In this document: positions 53,675 through 63,442 of the stretch, one piece after another
How the letters are laid out: every line of letters starts with the position of its first letter
How positions within the stretch are numbered: position 1 is the first letter of the stretch
Made by a program: the position numbers and the translations under genes
The notes under the pieces: model-generated
The model's input: only the letters and a program-made list of their open reading frames with translations
Databases searched by the model: none
Told to the model about the DNA's origin: nothing
DNA from: Rhodoferax sp.
Lineage (GTDB): Bacteria; Pseudomonadota; Gammaproteobacteria; Burkholderiales; Burkholderiaceae_C
NCBI GenBank assembly: GCA_024236015.1
Contig: JACKLK010000005.1
Coordinates: 124,001 to 188,000 of the forward strand
Reading direction: 5' to 3'
DNA: 64,000 bases

Positions 53675-54457
53675 AGCGCCCGTGATCGCGACCCGCCGAT
53701 GTTGGCGCGGGCACGTGTGCTCGGAACGCCGGTGACGGTGTGCACCTTCGTGCAGGCCCAGGACGAACTTGCGCGGCTGGTCGCGCGTGGCGGCGCGGCG
53801 TATGTCAGTTGCGCCAATGCGTATTCCACGACGATGGCGACGGACCAGCCCGCGTTCGCCGCGGTGCTGGCCGAGGCCGACATGGTGACGGCCGACGGCA
53901 TGGCCGTGGTATGGGCCTTGCGGGCGCTCGGGCACCCCGACGCCGAAAGAGTGCACAACGACGACCTGTTCCTGGCCTGTTGCGCCCGGTTTCCGGATTG
54001 GCGCCATTACCTGGTGGGGGGGCGCGACGGCCAGACCGACCAGGTGGCCGCGGCCATGCGGGCCCGTTTCCCGGGGATCCGGATCGCGGGCGGCAGCGCC
54101 ACGCCGGTGCGGCCGGTGCCCGCGCAGCAGCAGGAACAGATCCTCGCGCGGATCCGCCAGGCCCGGCCGGACATCGTCTGGGTGGGCATGGGAACGCCGG
54201 CGCAGGACCACTGGATGCACGCGGTGGCCGCCCAGGTCGGCCTGCCCATGGTCGGTGTGGGCAGCCTGTTCGACCTGCTGGCCGGCCGCACGCGGGCAGC
54301 CCCGGAATGGGTCAAGCGCAGCGGCCTGCAGTGGGCCTTCCGACTGATGCAGGAGCCGCGCCGGCTGGCCGGCCGATACCTGGTCTACAACAGCCGTTTC
54401 GTATGGGGCCTGGCGCGCCAATGGTGGCGCCGTGACCGGAAGGACGCCCATGGCTGA
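53672..54457 (+). CDS. WecG/TagA/CpsF-family glycosyltransferase
   Basis: A 261-residue GT26 enzyme with the family marks YVSCANAYSTTMATDQPAFA near residue 48, ADMVTADGMAVVWALR near 71, VGMGTPAQDHWMH near 170 and LPMVGVGSLFDLLAGRTRAAP near 190. WecG/TagA enzymes add N-acetylmannosaminuronate/ManNAc to a lipid-linked sugar; the sugar here is unknown. The GTG start is used; an ATG nine codons later is an alternative. Confidence 0.88.
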   Translation: MSARDRDPPMLARARVLGTPVTVCTFVQAQDELARLVARGGAAYVSCANAYSTTMATDQPAFAAVLAEADMVTADGMAVVWALRALGHPDAERVHNDDLFLACCARFPDWRHYLVGGRDGQTDQVAAAMRARFPGIRIAGGSATPVRPVPAQQQEQILARIRQARPDIVWVGMGTPAQDHWMHAVAAQVGLPMVGVGSLFDLLAGRTRAAPEWVKRSGLQWAFRLMQEPRRLAGRYLVYNSRFVWGLARQWWRRDRKDAHG

Positions 54458-55532
54458 GCCGGTCGTCGGCACGGCGGCCGTACGCCCCGATCTGTCGGTG
54501 GTGATCGTCACCTACAACGCCGCGTCGCTGATCGGGCCTTGCCTGGACTCGCTGGCCGCCGATTGCGCCGACCTGCGCATCGAGGTGTTCGTGGTGGACA
54601 ACGGTTCGAGCGACGGCACGCCCGACCTGCTGCGCCGTGCCTACCCGTGGGTGCGGCTGAACGCCACCGGTCTCAACCTGGGTTTCTCGGCGGGCAACAA
54701 CCAGGCCTTGCCCTTGTGTGCCGGCCATGCCGTGATGCTGCTCAACCCCGACACCATCGTGCATCGCGGCGCCGTGCCGCGCATGCTCGCGCACCTGCGC
54801 GAGCATCCCGGGGTGGGCGCGGTCGGTCCGATGTTGTGCCTGGGCGACGGCAGCATCCAGCCCGAATGCGCACGCCGCCTGCCCGCGCCCGGCAACCTGC
54901 TGGCCTGGTTGTTGCTGCTGGACAAGCTGGTGCTGCACCTGCCGGGCCGGCGCCAGGGCGTCGCCGTGGGCGACCCGCCTGCGCCGACCTGGTACGACGG
55001 CTTCAACCTGCTGGCCTGGCCGCGCCAGCGTGCCTGCGCGGTGCAGAGCATCTGCGGGGCCTGCATCCTGCTGCGCCACGAGGTGCTGCAGCAGGTGGGC
55101 CTGCTCGACGAGACTTCACCCATGTACCTGGACGACATCGATTTCTGCCGGCGCATCCTGGACGCCGGCTGGGCCATCCACTACCAACCGGAAAGCGTGA
55201 TCACGCACCTGTGGAAGCAGAGCAGCGACCCGCGCCGTGCCGGCGACCACTACGCGCTGGGGTGTCACGCGATCTGGCTGTACCTGCACAAGCACCATGG
55301 GCGCGCGGCCGCCCGGGCCTTCGAGGCCATGGCGGCACTGGCAGCGGCACTGCGGTTGCCGGCTGCCGCGCTGCTGGCCGTGTGGCCGGGACCGACGCAG
55401 CCCCGGCGCCGATATCGCCTGAGCATGGCGCAGGGATTGGCCCGCTGGGCCTGGCGGTTGCCGAAGCGGCCCCCGCTGTTCGGCTTTGCCAGCGAAACGC
55501 CGCCGAATTCCTCCGAGGCGCCGGCCCGATGA
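54450..55532 (+). CDS. Glycosyltransferase family 2 (rhamnosyltransferase-like)
   Basis: A 360-residue GT-A enzyme of the WbbL group: LSVVIVTYNAASLIGPCLDS near residue 13, VVDNGSSDGTPDLLRRA near 48, LGFSAGNNQAL near 78, LLNPDTIV near 96, and MYLDDIDFCRRILDAGW near 225. Relatives often transfer rhamnose, but that is only a family trend. GGAAGGA sits before the ATG, which overlaps the preceding gene by 8 bp. Confidence 0.88.
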   Translation: MAEPVVGTAAVRPDLSVVIVTYNAASLIGPCLDSLAADCADLRIEVFVVDNGSSDGTPDLLRRAYPWVRLNATGLNLGFSAGNNQALPLCAGHAVMLLNPDTIVHRGAVPRMLAHLREHPGVGAVGPMLCLGDGSIQPECARRLPAPGNLLAWLLLLDKLVLHLPGRRQGVAVGDPPAPTWYDGFNLLAWPRQRACAVQSICGACILLRHEVLQQVGLLDETSPMYLDDIDFCRRILDAGWAIHYQPESVITHLWKQSSDPRRAGDHYALGCHAIWLYLHKHHGRAAARAFEAMAALAAALRLPAAALLAVWPGPTQPRRRYRLSMAQGLARWAWRLPKRPPLFGFASETPPNSSEAPAR

Positions 55533-56722
55533 GGGTATTGCACGCCTATAACCAGCATCGGGGCGGTGGTGGGGCCAACAACGTGACCCAGGCCACCATC
55601 GAACTGCAGCGCGCGCAGGGCCTGCAGGTCGAGGTACTGGCGCGCAACGCCCTGCATCTGCCCCAGGGCCTGCGCGGGCTGCCGGGCCGGCTGGAAGCAG
55701 GTACGGGTGTCCTGTGGGGCGGCAGTTCGGTGCGCGAGTTCCGGGCCTTGCTCGAGCGCTTCCAGCCCCAGGTGGTGCACGTGCACGAGATCTATCCGAT
55801 GGTGTCGCCGTGGATCCTGCCCGAGTGCACCCGTCGCGGCATCCCGGTGGTGATGAGCTGCGTGGACTTCCGCATGACCTGCCCGCTGGTGACGCACACG
55901 CGGGACGGTCGCAGTTGCACGCGTTGCCTCGATCCGGGGCGCGAGTGGCACGCGATACGGCACAACTGCCGCGGCAGCCTGCCCGAATCGGCCGCGTCGG
56001 CGCTCTACAACGTGGGCGTGCGCGCGCTGGGCCTGTTCGCGCGCCATGTCGACCACTACATTGCGCCATCGGCGTTCGCCGGCCAGTGGCTGGTCCGGCA
56101 TGCCGGTCTGCCGGCGGATCGGCTGAGCGTGATTTCGCCGCCGGTCCACATGCCCGACACCGCCGCGGACGCCGCACAAGGCAGCTACATCGCCTATGCG
56201 GGCCGTTTCGCACCGGAGAAAGGCCTGCCGGTGTTCGCCGCCGCCGCACGTGCCACGGGCCTGCCGTTTCGCATGGCGCGCCATCACGCAAGCCTGGTGA
56301 CGACGGATGTGCCGGCCGGCCCCGAGGTCGTGGTCACGCACGACGCAGCCGAACTGCAGGCGTTCTACCGCGGTGCACGCGCCCTGGTGCTGCCCAGCCT
56401 GTGGTTCGAGACCTTCGGCCTGGTCGGTGCCGAGGCCATGAGCCACGGCATCCCGGTGATCGGCTCGCGCCTGGGCTCGGTCGCCGACCTGATCGAAGAA
56501 GGTGTGGACGGACTGCTGTTCGAAGCGGGCGACGCACAGGCCCTGGCGCGCCAGGTCCGGTTGTTGTGGGACGACCCGTCGCTTGCGGCACGCATGGGCC
56601 AGGCCGCGCGCGCCAAGGCGCTGTCGCATTGGGCGCCGCAGCGGCACGCGGAGCAGGTGTTGCAGGTCTACGAGACCTTGTTGTCGCGTGCCGGCCGGCC
56701 GGCTGGCGTGGCGCCGCCGTAG
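55529..56722 (+). CDS. Glycosyltransferase family 4 (third copy, distinct)
   Basis: A 397-residue GT-B enzyme starting MRVLHAYNQHRGGGGANNVT, with VVHVHEIYPMVSPWILPEC near 90, YAGRFAPEKGLPVFAAAARA near 227 and LWFETFGLVGAEAMSHGIPV near 290. It is not closely related to the paralogue pair at 36593 and 43132. An unusual Cys-rich insert (CVDFRMTCPLVTHTRDGRSC, CLD, HNC) near residues 110-150 resembles the small zinc-like insert of some GT4 enzymes. Its 3' end overlaps the convergent aminotransferase by 55 bp. Confidence 0.88.
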   Translation: MRVLHAYNQHRGGGGANNVTQATIELQRAQGLQVEVLARNALHLPQGLRGLPGRLEAGTGVLWGGSSVREFRALLERFQPQVVHVHEIYPMVSPWILPECTRRGIPVVMSCVDFRMTCPLVTHTRDGRSCTRCLDPGREWHAIRHNCRGSLPESAASALYNVGVRALGLFARHVDHYIAPSAFAGQWLVRHAGLPADRLSVISPPVHMPDTAADAAQGSYIAYAGRFAPEKGLPVFAAAARATGLPFRMARHHASLVTTDVPAGPEVVVTHDAAELQAFYRGARALVLPSLWFETFGLVGAEAMSHGIPVIGSRLGSVADLIEEGVDGLLFEAGDAQALARQVRLLWDDPSLAARMGQAARAKALSHWAPQRHAEQVLQVYETLLSRAGRPAGVAPP

Positions 56723-57867
56723 GGCGGACAACCCAGCGCCTGCCGTACCGCCTGCACGATTCGCCAGGCGTCGTCCGCCTGCATCCGGGGCCCGATCGGC
56801 AAGGTCAGGATGCGCGCGCCGACCGATTCGGTATGCGCCAGCGCGCGGCCCTGCGCGAGCTCGGCATACCGCGGCATGGTGTGCAGCGGCTGGTAATGCA
56901 GGCTGGCACCAATGCCCTGGCTGCGCAAGGTCGCGATCAGCGCGTCGCGATCGCAGGCGCGTTGTTCCGGGAGCTGGATCGTGAACAGGTGCCGCGCGTG
57001 CTCCGGTCGGTCCCAGCCGGTTTGCAGGCCCAGGCCCAGGTCTGCCAGTCCCTGGCCGTAGATCCTGGCCACGCTGGCGCGCGTGGCGGCAAACTCGTCC
57101 TGCCGGCGCAATTGCACGCGGCCGATGGCGGCCTGCAGGTCGGTGTAGTTGGCCTTCAGGCCCACTTCGGAAATCTGCGGTGACACCAGGGCCAAGGACG
57201 GGTGCAGGTAACGCTGCCAGGCATCGTGTGTCTGGCCATGCAGCCGCAACGCGCGCATGCGTACCGCCAGTTCGGTGTCGGTCAGCGCGACCGCGCCGCC
57301 GTCCCCGGTGGACAACACCTTGTTGGCATAGAAACTGAAGCAGGTCGGATGGCCCGATGCCCCCACCATGCGTCCATCGGGCAGCCGTGCCCCCAGCGCG
57401 TGCGCGGCGTCTTCGACCACCACCGCCCCGGCCGGCAGGACCGCGGCCAATGCCGATACGTCCAGGCCCAGGCCGCCGAAATGCACCGGTATCAAGGCCC
57501 GGGTGCGCGACGTGGTCACGTCCGCCACGCTGTCCGGATCCAGGCCCAGTGTCATGGGGTCGATATCGGCGAATACCGGACGGGCACCGACGTACAGCAC
57601 CACGTTGACCGTGCTGCACCAGGTCAGGCTGGGAACGATCACCTCGTCACCCGGGCCCACACCCTGCGCCAGCAGGCTGAGATGCAGCGCGGAGGTGCAG
57701 GAATTGGTGGTCACGACGGCGGGACATCCGAGAAATTCGGCCAGTTCGGACTCGAAGGCCAGGGTTTCCGGGCCCATGCCCACCCAGCCGCTGCGCATCA
57801 CGCGTGCGACTGCGTCGATCTCCGCATCGGAGAAACTCGGTTGACCAAACGGGATTTCCGGGGACAT
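56668..57867 (-). CDS. DegT/DnrJ/EryC1/StrS-family sugar aminotransferase
   Basis: A 399-residue PLP enzyme that aminates a keto sugar nucleotide. The PLP lysine is in SFYANKVLSTGDGG near residue 190, preceded by VVVEDAAHALGA near 163; the family opening is IPFGQPSFSDAEIDAV and SLTWCSTVNVVLYVGARPVF near 90. It is minus-strand and convergent with the GT4, sharing 55 bp. In this locus the keto sugar could be the product of the dehydratase at 33483. The start MSPEIPF is the first good match to the family; the ORF extends further without homology. Confidence 0.9.
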   Translation of the reverse strand: MSPEIPFGQPSFSDAEIDAVARVMRSGWVGMGPETLAFESELAEFLGCPAVVTTNSCTSALHLSLLAQGVGPGDEVIVPSLTWCSTVNVVLYVGARPVFADIDPMTLGLDPDSVADVTTSRTRALIPVHFGGLGLDVSALAAVLPAGAVVVEDAAHALGARLPDGRMVGASGHPTCFSFYANKVLSTGDGGAVALTDTELAVRMRALRLHGQTHDAWQRYLHPSLALVSPQISEVGLKANYTDLQAAIGRVQLRRQDEFAATRASVARIYGQGLADLGLGLQTGWDRPEHARHLFTIQLPEQRACDRDALIATLRSQGIGASLHYQPLHTMPRYAELAQGRALAHTESVGARILTLPIGPRMQADDAWRIVQAVRQALGCPPYGGATPAGRPARDNKVS

Positions 57868-58381
57868 GCGCCATCGAGCCTCAGGTGCGGACGTTCCGGA
57901 ACCCGTCCGGTCGCCGCTGCATGTTCGCCACGCGCGGGCGCAGGCCGCGGGGACCGACGAGGCCGCAATGGGGTACGCGGTCCGGGCTGGCGTCGCGCGT
58001 CGCGGAACCTCGGCCTTGTCCAAGGTGGGTATTCGTCATGGCGGCGTTGCGAGTCGATCGGTTCGGTGTTGCCTTTGGCGTCGTCCTGGTCAGGGCACAT
58101 GGCGCAGGCGCCGCGGATGCATGTATGGCGGTTTGCAAGGCGCGTGTCTTCGTAAGCGGTAGCTCCACATCGTAGCCTCCCCCAATGATGCATCCCGCAT
58201 CAATGCGTGCATGGCCGCAGCCTCGCGAGCCCGGAATGGCCATTATCGACATCACCCGGTGTCGTTCTGCAGCGGGCCCCGTGTCCATCACGGCGCTGCG
58301 AGCGGCCGGCGATCCGGCACGGAGACGTACCGGGTGAGGGTTGCCGTCTGACCGTGTATGGCGGGCATGGCGTGTCACCAG

Positions 58382-58404
58382 AAGTGTCGAGCAACTTGAC
58401 ACTT
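58382..58404. promoter_or_regulatory. Inverted repeat upstream of the PEP-CTERM gene
   Basis: AAGTGTC (58382-58388) and GACACTT (58398-58404) form a perfect 7-bp inverted repeat with a 9-base spacer. The right arm overlaps a TTGACA. It lies about 115 bp before the ATG, a suitable place for an activator of a sigma-54 promoter. Role inferred. Confidence 0.4.
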
Positions 58405-58464
58405 GCGCGGGCTCATTCAGACTCGAGCCGGTAAGCCGTTGATTTTGTTGCGCAAAAAATTTGC

Positions 58465-58480
58465 GGTGTCATTCTTGCTT
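58465..58480 (+). promoter_or_regulatory. Possible sigma-54 promoter of the PEP-CTERM gene
   Basis: GG (58465-58466) and GC (58477-58478) are exactly 10 bp apart, within GGTGTCATTCTTGCTT; the -12 half TTGCT fits the consensus, while the -24 half beyond GG does not. PEP-CTERM genes in related bacteria are often linked to sigma-54 and the PrsK/PrsR pair. The predicted transcript start would be about 28 bp before the ATG. Confidence 0.35.
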
Positions 58481-58517
58481 GTATCCTTGTTCGTCACGCC
58501 AGTCAGGAGATCGCCAA

Positions 58518-59144
58518 ATGTCCATCGTACATACATCTTTCAGGGTCGGGGTCGGTGCCGTGCTGGCCCTGGTCATGTCTGTGCTGAGCTCCGTGCCCGC
58601 CAGTGCGGCGCTTCTGACCTACTCGTTCAATGGGGTCACGTCGGCGGGTTCGGTCCTCGATCTGGGCGGTGGGCCCGTCGATGTCGGCGGCGTCGCCGTC
58701 TCGATCACCGGCACCACCACGACCGACGTGGACCTGACGGCCGTGGGTGATGGCCTGGGCCTGTTTGCCGCCACGTCGACCTACGACTTCGGCGCGCTGG
58801 GGTCGTTCACGACGGACGTGGGTGGCGACACCTACTTCCAGGATTGTTCAAGCCCTACCGGCATCACCTGCGTCGGCATGTTCAATGGCGCCGCGGGTTT
58901 CCTGCTCGGGTTCCCGGAGATCGTTGGCGACCCCGACTTCGGCTTGCCCATCGGCACGCCGGCCGGCGGTTTTTTTGTTGGCTCGAGTTTCCGGTTCCTG
59001 CAAAACGTTGGTGGCGGCCAGATGTTGCTCTCCATCGATGCGCTCACGGCCGCCTCCATCCAGTCGGTGCCGGAACCCGGCACGCTGGCCCTGGTCGGGT
59101 TGGGCCTGTTTTATCTGGGCTCGCGCCATCGCGCGAAACGCTGA
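58518..59144 (+). CDS. PEP-CTERM sorting-domain protein
   Basis: A 208-residue exported protein. A signal peptide (VGAVLALVMSVLSSVPASA, cut near residue 33) is followed by a Gly/Thr/Asp-rich body of unknown function (SFNGVTSAGSVLDLGGGPVD) with one Cys pair. The tail is a full sorting signal: VPEPGTLALVGLGLFYLG, then SRHRAKR. Exosortase should cut it and release or anchor it at the outer surface, usually together with the exopolysaccharide. No exosortase gene lies in this window. CAGGAGA precedes the ATG. Confidence 0.93.
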   Translation: MSIVHTSFRVGVGAVLALVMSVLSSVPASAALLTYSFNGVTSAGSVLDLGGGPVDVGGVAVSITGTTTTDVDLTAVGDGLGLFAATSTYDFGALGSFTTDVGGDTYFQDCSSPTGITCVGMFNGAAGFLLGFPEIVGDPDFGLPIGTPAGGFFVGSSFRFLQNVGGGQMLLSIDALTAASIQSVPEPGTLALVGLGLFYLGSRHRAKR

Positions 59145-59470
59145 ACCGGCGTGACGGGGCCACTGGGCCCATGTCGCCGTCACATGCGGGTTTGCTCCGC
59201 GCGAACCTCGCCATCGCGCTGATCCCGCGAACGACCGTCAATGGCCCGATGGTCGGTCATGGTTCCTGCGCTGCCTGTGCAAGGCCCATGACACCCACCT
59301 GACATGGCGCGGGCAGATCGGCGTTCGGCAACGGCTCGTGGTCACACGAACGATCGTCTCGACGGGGGCCTTTCGGTCGGATCTGGCCGCACGATCCTTG
59401 AACGTGGGCAGGCCCGGCTGCGGGTCACTACACTTTGTCCGCGTTCATTCGTTTGCATCAGAGGCCAAGC
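59145..59470. other. Intergenic region between PEP-CTERM and AsmA genes
   Basis: A 326-bp gap with no gene. I see no strong hairpin with a T-run and no convincing promoter hexamers. Confidence 0.4.
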
Positions 59471-61942
59471 ATGAAGTTACTCAAATGGCTGGGGCTCGGA
59501 CTCGGTGGCGTCGTCGCGCTGCTGGGCCTGGCCATCGCCATCATCTCGGTCAGCTTCGACCCCAACGCCTACAAGGATGACATCACCCGATACGTGAAGC
59601 AGAACCAGCAGCGCACGCTGAGCATTCCCGGCGACTTGCATCTGTCGTTCTATCCCAAGCTGGGCATCCGGGTCGGCGCGCTCAGCCTGTCGGAGTTCGA
59701 CAGCGACACGGTCTTCGCCAGCATCGCGGGCGCAACCGTGTCGGTCGAATTGCTGCCGCTGTTGTCGAAGCAGGTCGTGGTGGACCGGGTGCAGGTCGAC
59801 GGGTTGTCGGCCAGCATCGTCAGGGGCCAGGACGGCAGTTTCAATTTCGACGATCTCGTCACACCGGGCGCCACGCCCGACGCGCCGGCGGCCGATGCGC
59901 CACAGGCCGAGACGCCGGCCTTCCGCCTGGATATCGACAGGGTGAAGATCGACAACGCTTCGGTGCGTTACCAGGATCGGATCAGCGGCACGCAGCTCTC
60001 AGTTTCGCAATGGAATCTGCAGACCGGGCGTATCGCGGACAAGATGCCGACCACGCTGGAACTGTCGGCGACCATCGATGGCGTGCAGCCCAAGGCCGCG
60101 ATGCGCGTCAAGCTCGCGGGAGGCATGACGATGGACCTCGGCGCCCGCACCATTGCGTTTGCCGGTCTCGCAGCCAGCGTGCAGGGAGACCTGCAACATG
60201 GCGCCACCATGCTCAGCGGCCTGGACCTCGCGTTCGACGCCGAGAAGCTGCAACTGGAGCCGGACGCCATGCGGTTGGCTGCGCGCACGGTCGTGCTGCT
60301 CGCCAAGGGCGCCAGCGCGGGCAACCGCTTCGATGCCAAGGCGGAACTGGGCAGCCTGGCGCTGGACGGCGCCACCCGTCGCGTGGCGGCGGACCGGGTG
60401 GTGCTGACCGCCTCCGGCACGCGCCAGGACGATCCGTTCACGTTGTCGCTCAACGCGCCGCGCCTGAACCTGAGCCCGGAAGCGGCTTCCGGCGAAACCA
60501 TCACCGGTGCGGTGACGTTGACGGGGCGGCAGAAGCTGGACGCGCGCTTCGCGCTCGCGGGTGTCTCCGGCAATGCCCGGTCGTTCGCCATATCCAGCAT
60601 CACGCTGGACTACGACGCGGCAAGCGCCGATTCGGCGGCGGTGGGCCGCGTGTCGACGGCGCTGGCCGGCAATCTCGATACCCGGGTGTTCGAACTCAGG
60701 CAGATCGACGGCACGGTGAAGATCGACAATCCCGGCATCCCGGCCCGGACCGTGACGCTGCCGATCCAGGGCCGGCTGCGTGCCGATCTGGGCAAGGGCA
60801 GTCTGACCGCAGACCTGCGCACCCGGTTCGACGACAGCACGATCGAGGCCCGGCTGGCCATGCCCACGCTGGCGCCGCCGAGCTACGACTTCGACGTCAC
60901 GATCGACACGCTCGACGCCGACCGTTATCGCAGCACCGCACCGACCGGCGCAACGGCCAGCGGGTCTGCGCCGGCCACGACCGGCTCCGAGTCCACCATC
61001 GACCTGAGCGCACTCAAGGATTTGCGCGCGTCCGGCCATCTGCGCATCGGCGCACTGAAGGTCGGCAACGTCAGGCTGAGCCAGCTCGACCTCACGCTGA
61101 ACGCAGCCGACGGCAAGCTGCAACTCGACCCGATCAAGGCGGGCCTGTATGGCGGCAGCATGCAGGCGGCGGCCGGCGTCGATGCCAACCGCAATGCCTA
61201 CCGCCTCAAGACCACGCTCAGCGGGGTGCAGGTCGGCCCGCTGCTCAAGGATGCGGCGGACCAGGACATGCTGGAAGGCAAGGGCAACGTGGTGGTGGAT
61301 GTCACGACCGGCGGCACCGTGGTGCCGGCGCTCAAGCGAGGCCTGGATGGCCGGGTCGGCATCCGCTTGAGCGACGGCGCGATCAGGGGCATCAACATCG
61401 CCGAGCGCATCCGCAAGGCCAAGTCCCTGCTGGGCGCAACAAAAGCTGCCGAAGCTGCCGACAAGAGCGAGAAGACGGATTTCAGCGAACTCTCGCTGAC
61501 GGCGACCCTTGCCAAGGGCGTGGCCACCAGCGATGACCTGACGATGGCATCGCCCTTGTTGCGCGCCAAAGGCGCCGGCCAGGTGGACATCGGCGCCGAT
61601 ACGCTGGACTACACCATCCGGCCCAAACTGGTCGCCACCGCCAAAGGCCAGCAAGGCAAGACCTACGAGCAACTCCCGGGCATCGAGATGCCGGTGCGGA
61701 TCCATGGCGCGCTGGACGCGCCGCAGTTCAAGCCCGACTATGCTGCCGCGGCCATGAGTGCCGCGAAATCCGAGATCGGTGGCCAGTTGCTGGAGAAGGC
61801 CGGCGGCGGCAAGACGGGCGGTCTGCTGGGCTCGCTGCTCGGGAAGGAAAAGGCCAAGCCGGCGACCGGGGACGCTGGCACCCCGGAGCCTGCCGATCCG
61901 AAAAAGAAGGCCAGGGAACTGCTCAAGGGGCTTTTCAACTGA
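59471..61942 (+). CDS. AsmA-family protein
   Basis: An 823-residue protein with one N-terminal membrane span (LKWLGLGLGGVVALLGLAIA) and a long periplasmic body. The AsmA start is seen in DPNAYKDDITRYVKQNQQRT and LSFYPKLGIRVGALSLSEFD near residues 37-75. The AsmA_2 C-terminal half has DLRASGHLRIGALKVGNVRL and LSDGAIRGINIAERIRKAKS. These are repeat-beta-groove (Chorein/VPS13-like) proteins linked to lipid traffic between membranes. Residues 775-815 are a low-complexity Lys/Gly/Pro tail. Start set by homology at the Met in MKLLKWLG. Confidence 0.92.
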   Translation: MKLLKWLGLGLGGVVALLGLAIAIISVSFDPNAYKDDITRYVKQNQQRTLSIPGDLHLSFYPKLGIRVGALSLSEFDSDTVFASIAGATVSVELLPLLSKQVVVDRVQVDGLSASIVRGQDGSFNFDDLVTPGATPDAPAADAPQAETPAFRLDIDRVKIDNASVRYQDRISGTQLSVSQWNLQTGRIADKMPTTLELSATIDGVQPKAAMRVKLAGGMTMDLGARTIAFAGLAASVQGDLQHGATMLSGLDLAFDAEKLQLEPDAMRLAARTVVLLAKGASAGNRFDAKAELGSLALDGATRRVAADRVVLTASGTRQDDPFTLSLNAPRLNLSPEAASGETITGAVTLTGRQKLDARFALAGVSGNARSFAISSITLDYDAASADSAAVGRVSTALAGNLDTRVFELRQIDGTVKIDNPGIPARTVTLPIQGRLRADLGKGSLTADLRTRFDDSTIEARLAMPTLAPPSYDFDVTIDTLDADRYRSTAPTGATASGSAPATTGSESTIDLSALKDLRASGHLRIGALKVGNVRLSQLDLTLNAADGKLQLDPIKAGLYGGSMQAAAGVDANRNAYRLKTTLSGVQVGPLLKDAADQDMLEGKGNVVVDVTTGGTVVPALKRGLDGRVGIRLSDGAIRGINIAERIRKAKSLLGATKAAEAADKSEKTDFSELSLTATLAKGVATSDDLTMASPLLRAKGAGQVDIGADTLDYTIRPKLVATAKGQQGKTYEQLPGIEMPVRIHGALDAPQFKPDYAAAAMSAAKSEIGGQLLEKAGGGKTGGLLGSLLGKEKAKPATGDAGTPEPADPKKKARELLKGLFN

Positions 61943-62206
61943 AGCGTCGGTATAGGTGCTGCGCCTCGTGAGGCCGCGCAGCATGCGCGTCGCCACGTCC
62001 TGTGACGCGGCCGCCGGCGTCCGTGCTGCCGGGCACAAGTTCGCGTCTGTGCGACGCGATCAGCATCGAACAACGGTCTGGCTGCGCGCCGCCGCCCGCG
62101 CGCGGATGGACAGGTGCCGGCCATGGGCGTAGAGTGACAAGGCTGCCGCGCGCTCCCCGGCGATGCAGCCATCGGGCTGCAAGCCGACGCGCGGCGCCGT
62201 TGTGTG

Positions 62207-63370
62207 ATGGAGGCGTGTTTGCTCGGTCGATCCGTTCTCGTGCTGCTGGGGCTCTTGGCCGGCACGGTCCATGGCGTGGCGCAGGCCGATGAATCGGCTG
62301 CGTTCACGCCGGCGCAGTTGTCGCATGTCCGGTCACTCGGGCCCTGGCCGCCGGCATGGACGGCCGATCCGACGAACCGCGTGTCAGGCGACCCGCGCGC
62401 GGTTGAACTGGGTCGTCGCCTGTTCCGCGATCCGCGCATGTCGCCAGTGGGCTACATCGCCTGCGTGACCTGCCATCAGCCCGATCGGGCCTTCACCGAT
62501 CGGCGCGCGCGCGCCCATGGCCTGGCCGACCTGCCGCGCAACACGCCGGCGTTGGCCAATCTGCGCCAGCAGCGCTGGTATGGATGGGACGGTGCCAGCG
62601 ACAGCCTGTGGCTGGCCAGCGTGCGACCGATGCTCGATCCGCGCGAGTTCGACGGCAATCCGACCAGCATCACGCGCATCTACGAGCGCGACCCCGAGCT
62701 GGCCGCCTGTTATGCGGCGGTCTTCGGCACCGAGCCGGTGCGCGACGCCCAGGAGACCATCGTCAACACCGGCAAGGCTCTGGCGGCCTTCCAGGAGACC
62801 ATGGTCACCGGACGCACCGCGTTCGACCGCTACCGCGACGCGTTGCTGCGCAACGACGCCTCCGCCATGGCGGCCTATCCGGCGCCGGCGCGCCGCGGGC
62901 TGCGGTTGTTCGTCGGTCCGGCCGGCTGCGTGGCCTGCCATCGCGGCCCGAACCTGTCGGACGGGCAATTCCATGCCGTGCTCGATCCCGCAGCCGCGCG
63001 GTTCGGCGACGACGATGGCCGATTGGGTGGTGCGGACCGCTTGCGCGCCAATCCGATGAATCTGCTGGGCCGATTCAATGACGATGCGACGCGCGCCAAC
63101 GCGCAGGCCGTCGAGCGCCTGGTGGTGCGGGACGACATGCGGGACCGATTTCGCACGCCCAGCCTGCGCAACGTCGGCGTGACGGCTCCCTATATGCATG
63201 ACGGTCGCCATGATCGCCTGGTCGACGCGCTCGATCATGGCGCGTCGGCCGTCGGTACGACGCTCGGCGCCGCCGCGCGGGACGACCTGCTGGCATTCCT
63301 GGTTACGCTGACCGACGAACACGGCGAGCGACGACCGTGGAGTACCGAGCCCCTGGCCCGTTGTCCCTGA
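62207..63370 (+). CDS. Di-heme cytochrome c peroxidase (CcpA/MauG family)
   Basis: A 387-residue periplasmic protein with a signal peptide (SVLVLLGLLAGTVHGVAQA, cut near 27). Two c-type heme sites are present: C86-V-T-C89-H90 and C241-V-A-C244-H245. Between and after them are RNTPALANLRQQRWYGWDG, and RFRTPSLRNVGVTAPYMHDG near 315, typical of the family. It reduces H2O2 or, in the MauG branch, oxidises a protein side chain; the two cannot be told apart without the axial ligands. The ATG is used; a GTG one codon before is possible. Confidence 0.92.
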   Translation: MEACLLGRSVLVLLGLLAGTVHGVAQADESAAFTPAQLSHVRSLGPWPPAWTADPTNRVSGDPRAVELGRRLFRDPRMSPVGYIACVTCHQPDRAFTDRRARAHGLADLPRNTPALANLRQQRWYGWDGASDSLWLASVRPMLDPREFDGNPTSITRIYERDPELAACYAAVFGTEPVRDAQETIVNTGKALAAFQETMVTGRTAFDRYRDALLRNDASAMAAYPAPARRGLRLFVGPAGCVACHRGPNLSDGQFHAVLDPAAARFGDDDGRLGGADRLRANPMNLLGRFNDDATRANAQAVERLVVRDDMRDRFRTPSLRNVGVTAPYMHDGRHDRLVDALDHGASAVGTTLGAAARDDLLAFLVTLTDEHGERRPWSTEPLARCP

Positions 63371-63442
63371 GGCATCCGGACTGGCTGGCCCAGGCTGCGG
63401 GCGGGGTGAGATTCGCCAGCGGCGGAACGCGGCCGCCGGCAG

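Larger units (their letters stand above)
57868..58517. other. Intergenic region before the PEP-CTERM gene
   Basis: A 650-bp divergent gap. It serves the aminotransferase (minus) and the PEP-CTERM gene (plus). No ORF in it has a recognisable product. The right 140 bp has an inverted repeat and a possible sigma-54 site; the rest is featureless to me. Confidence 0.5.
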
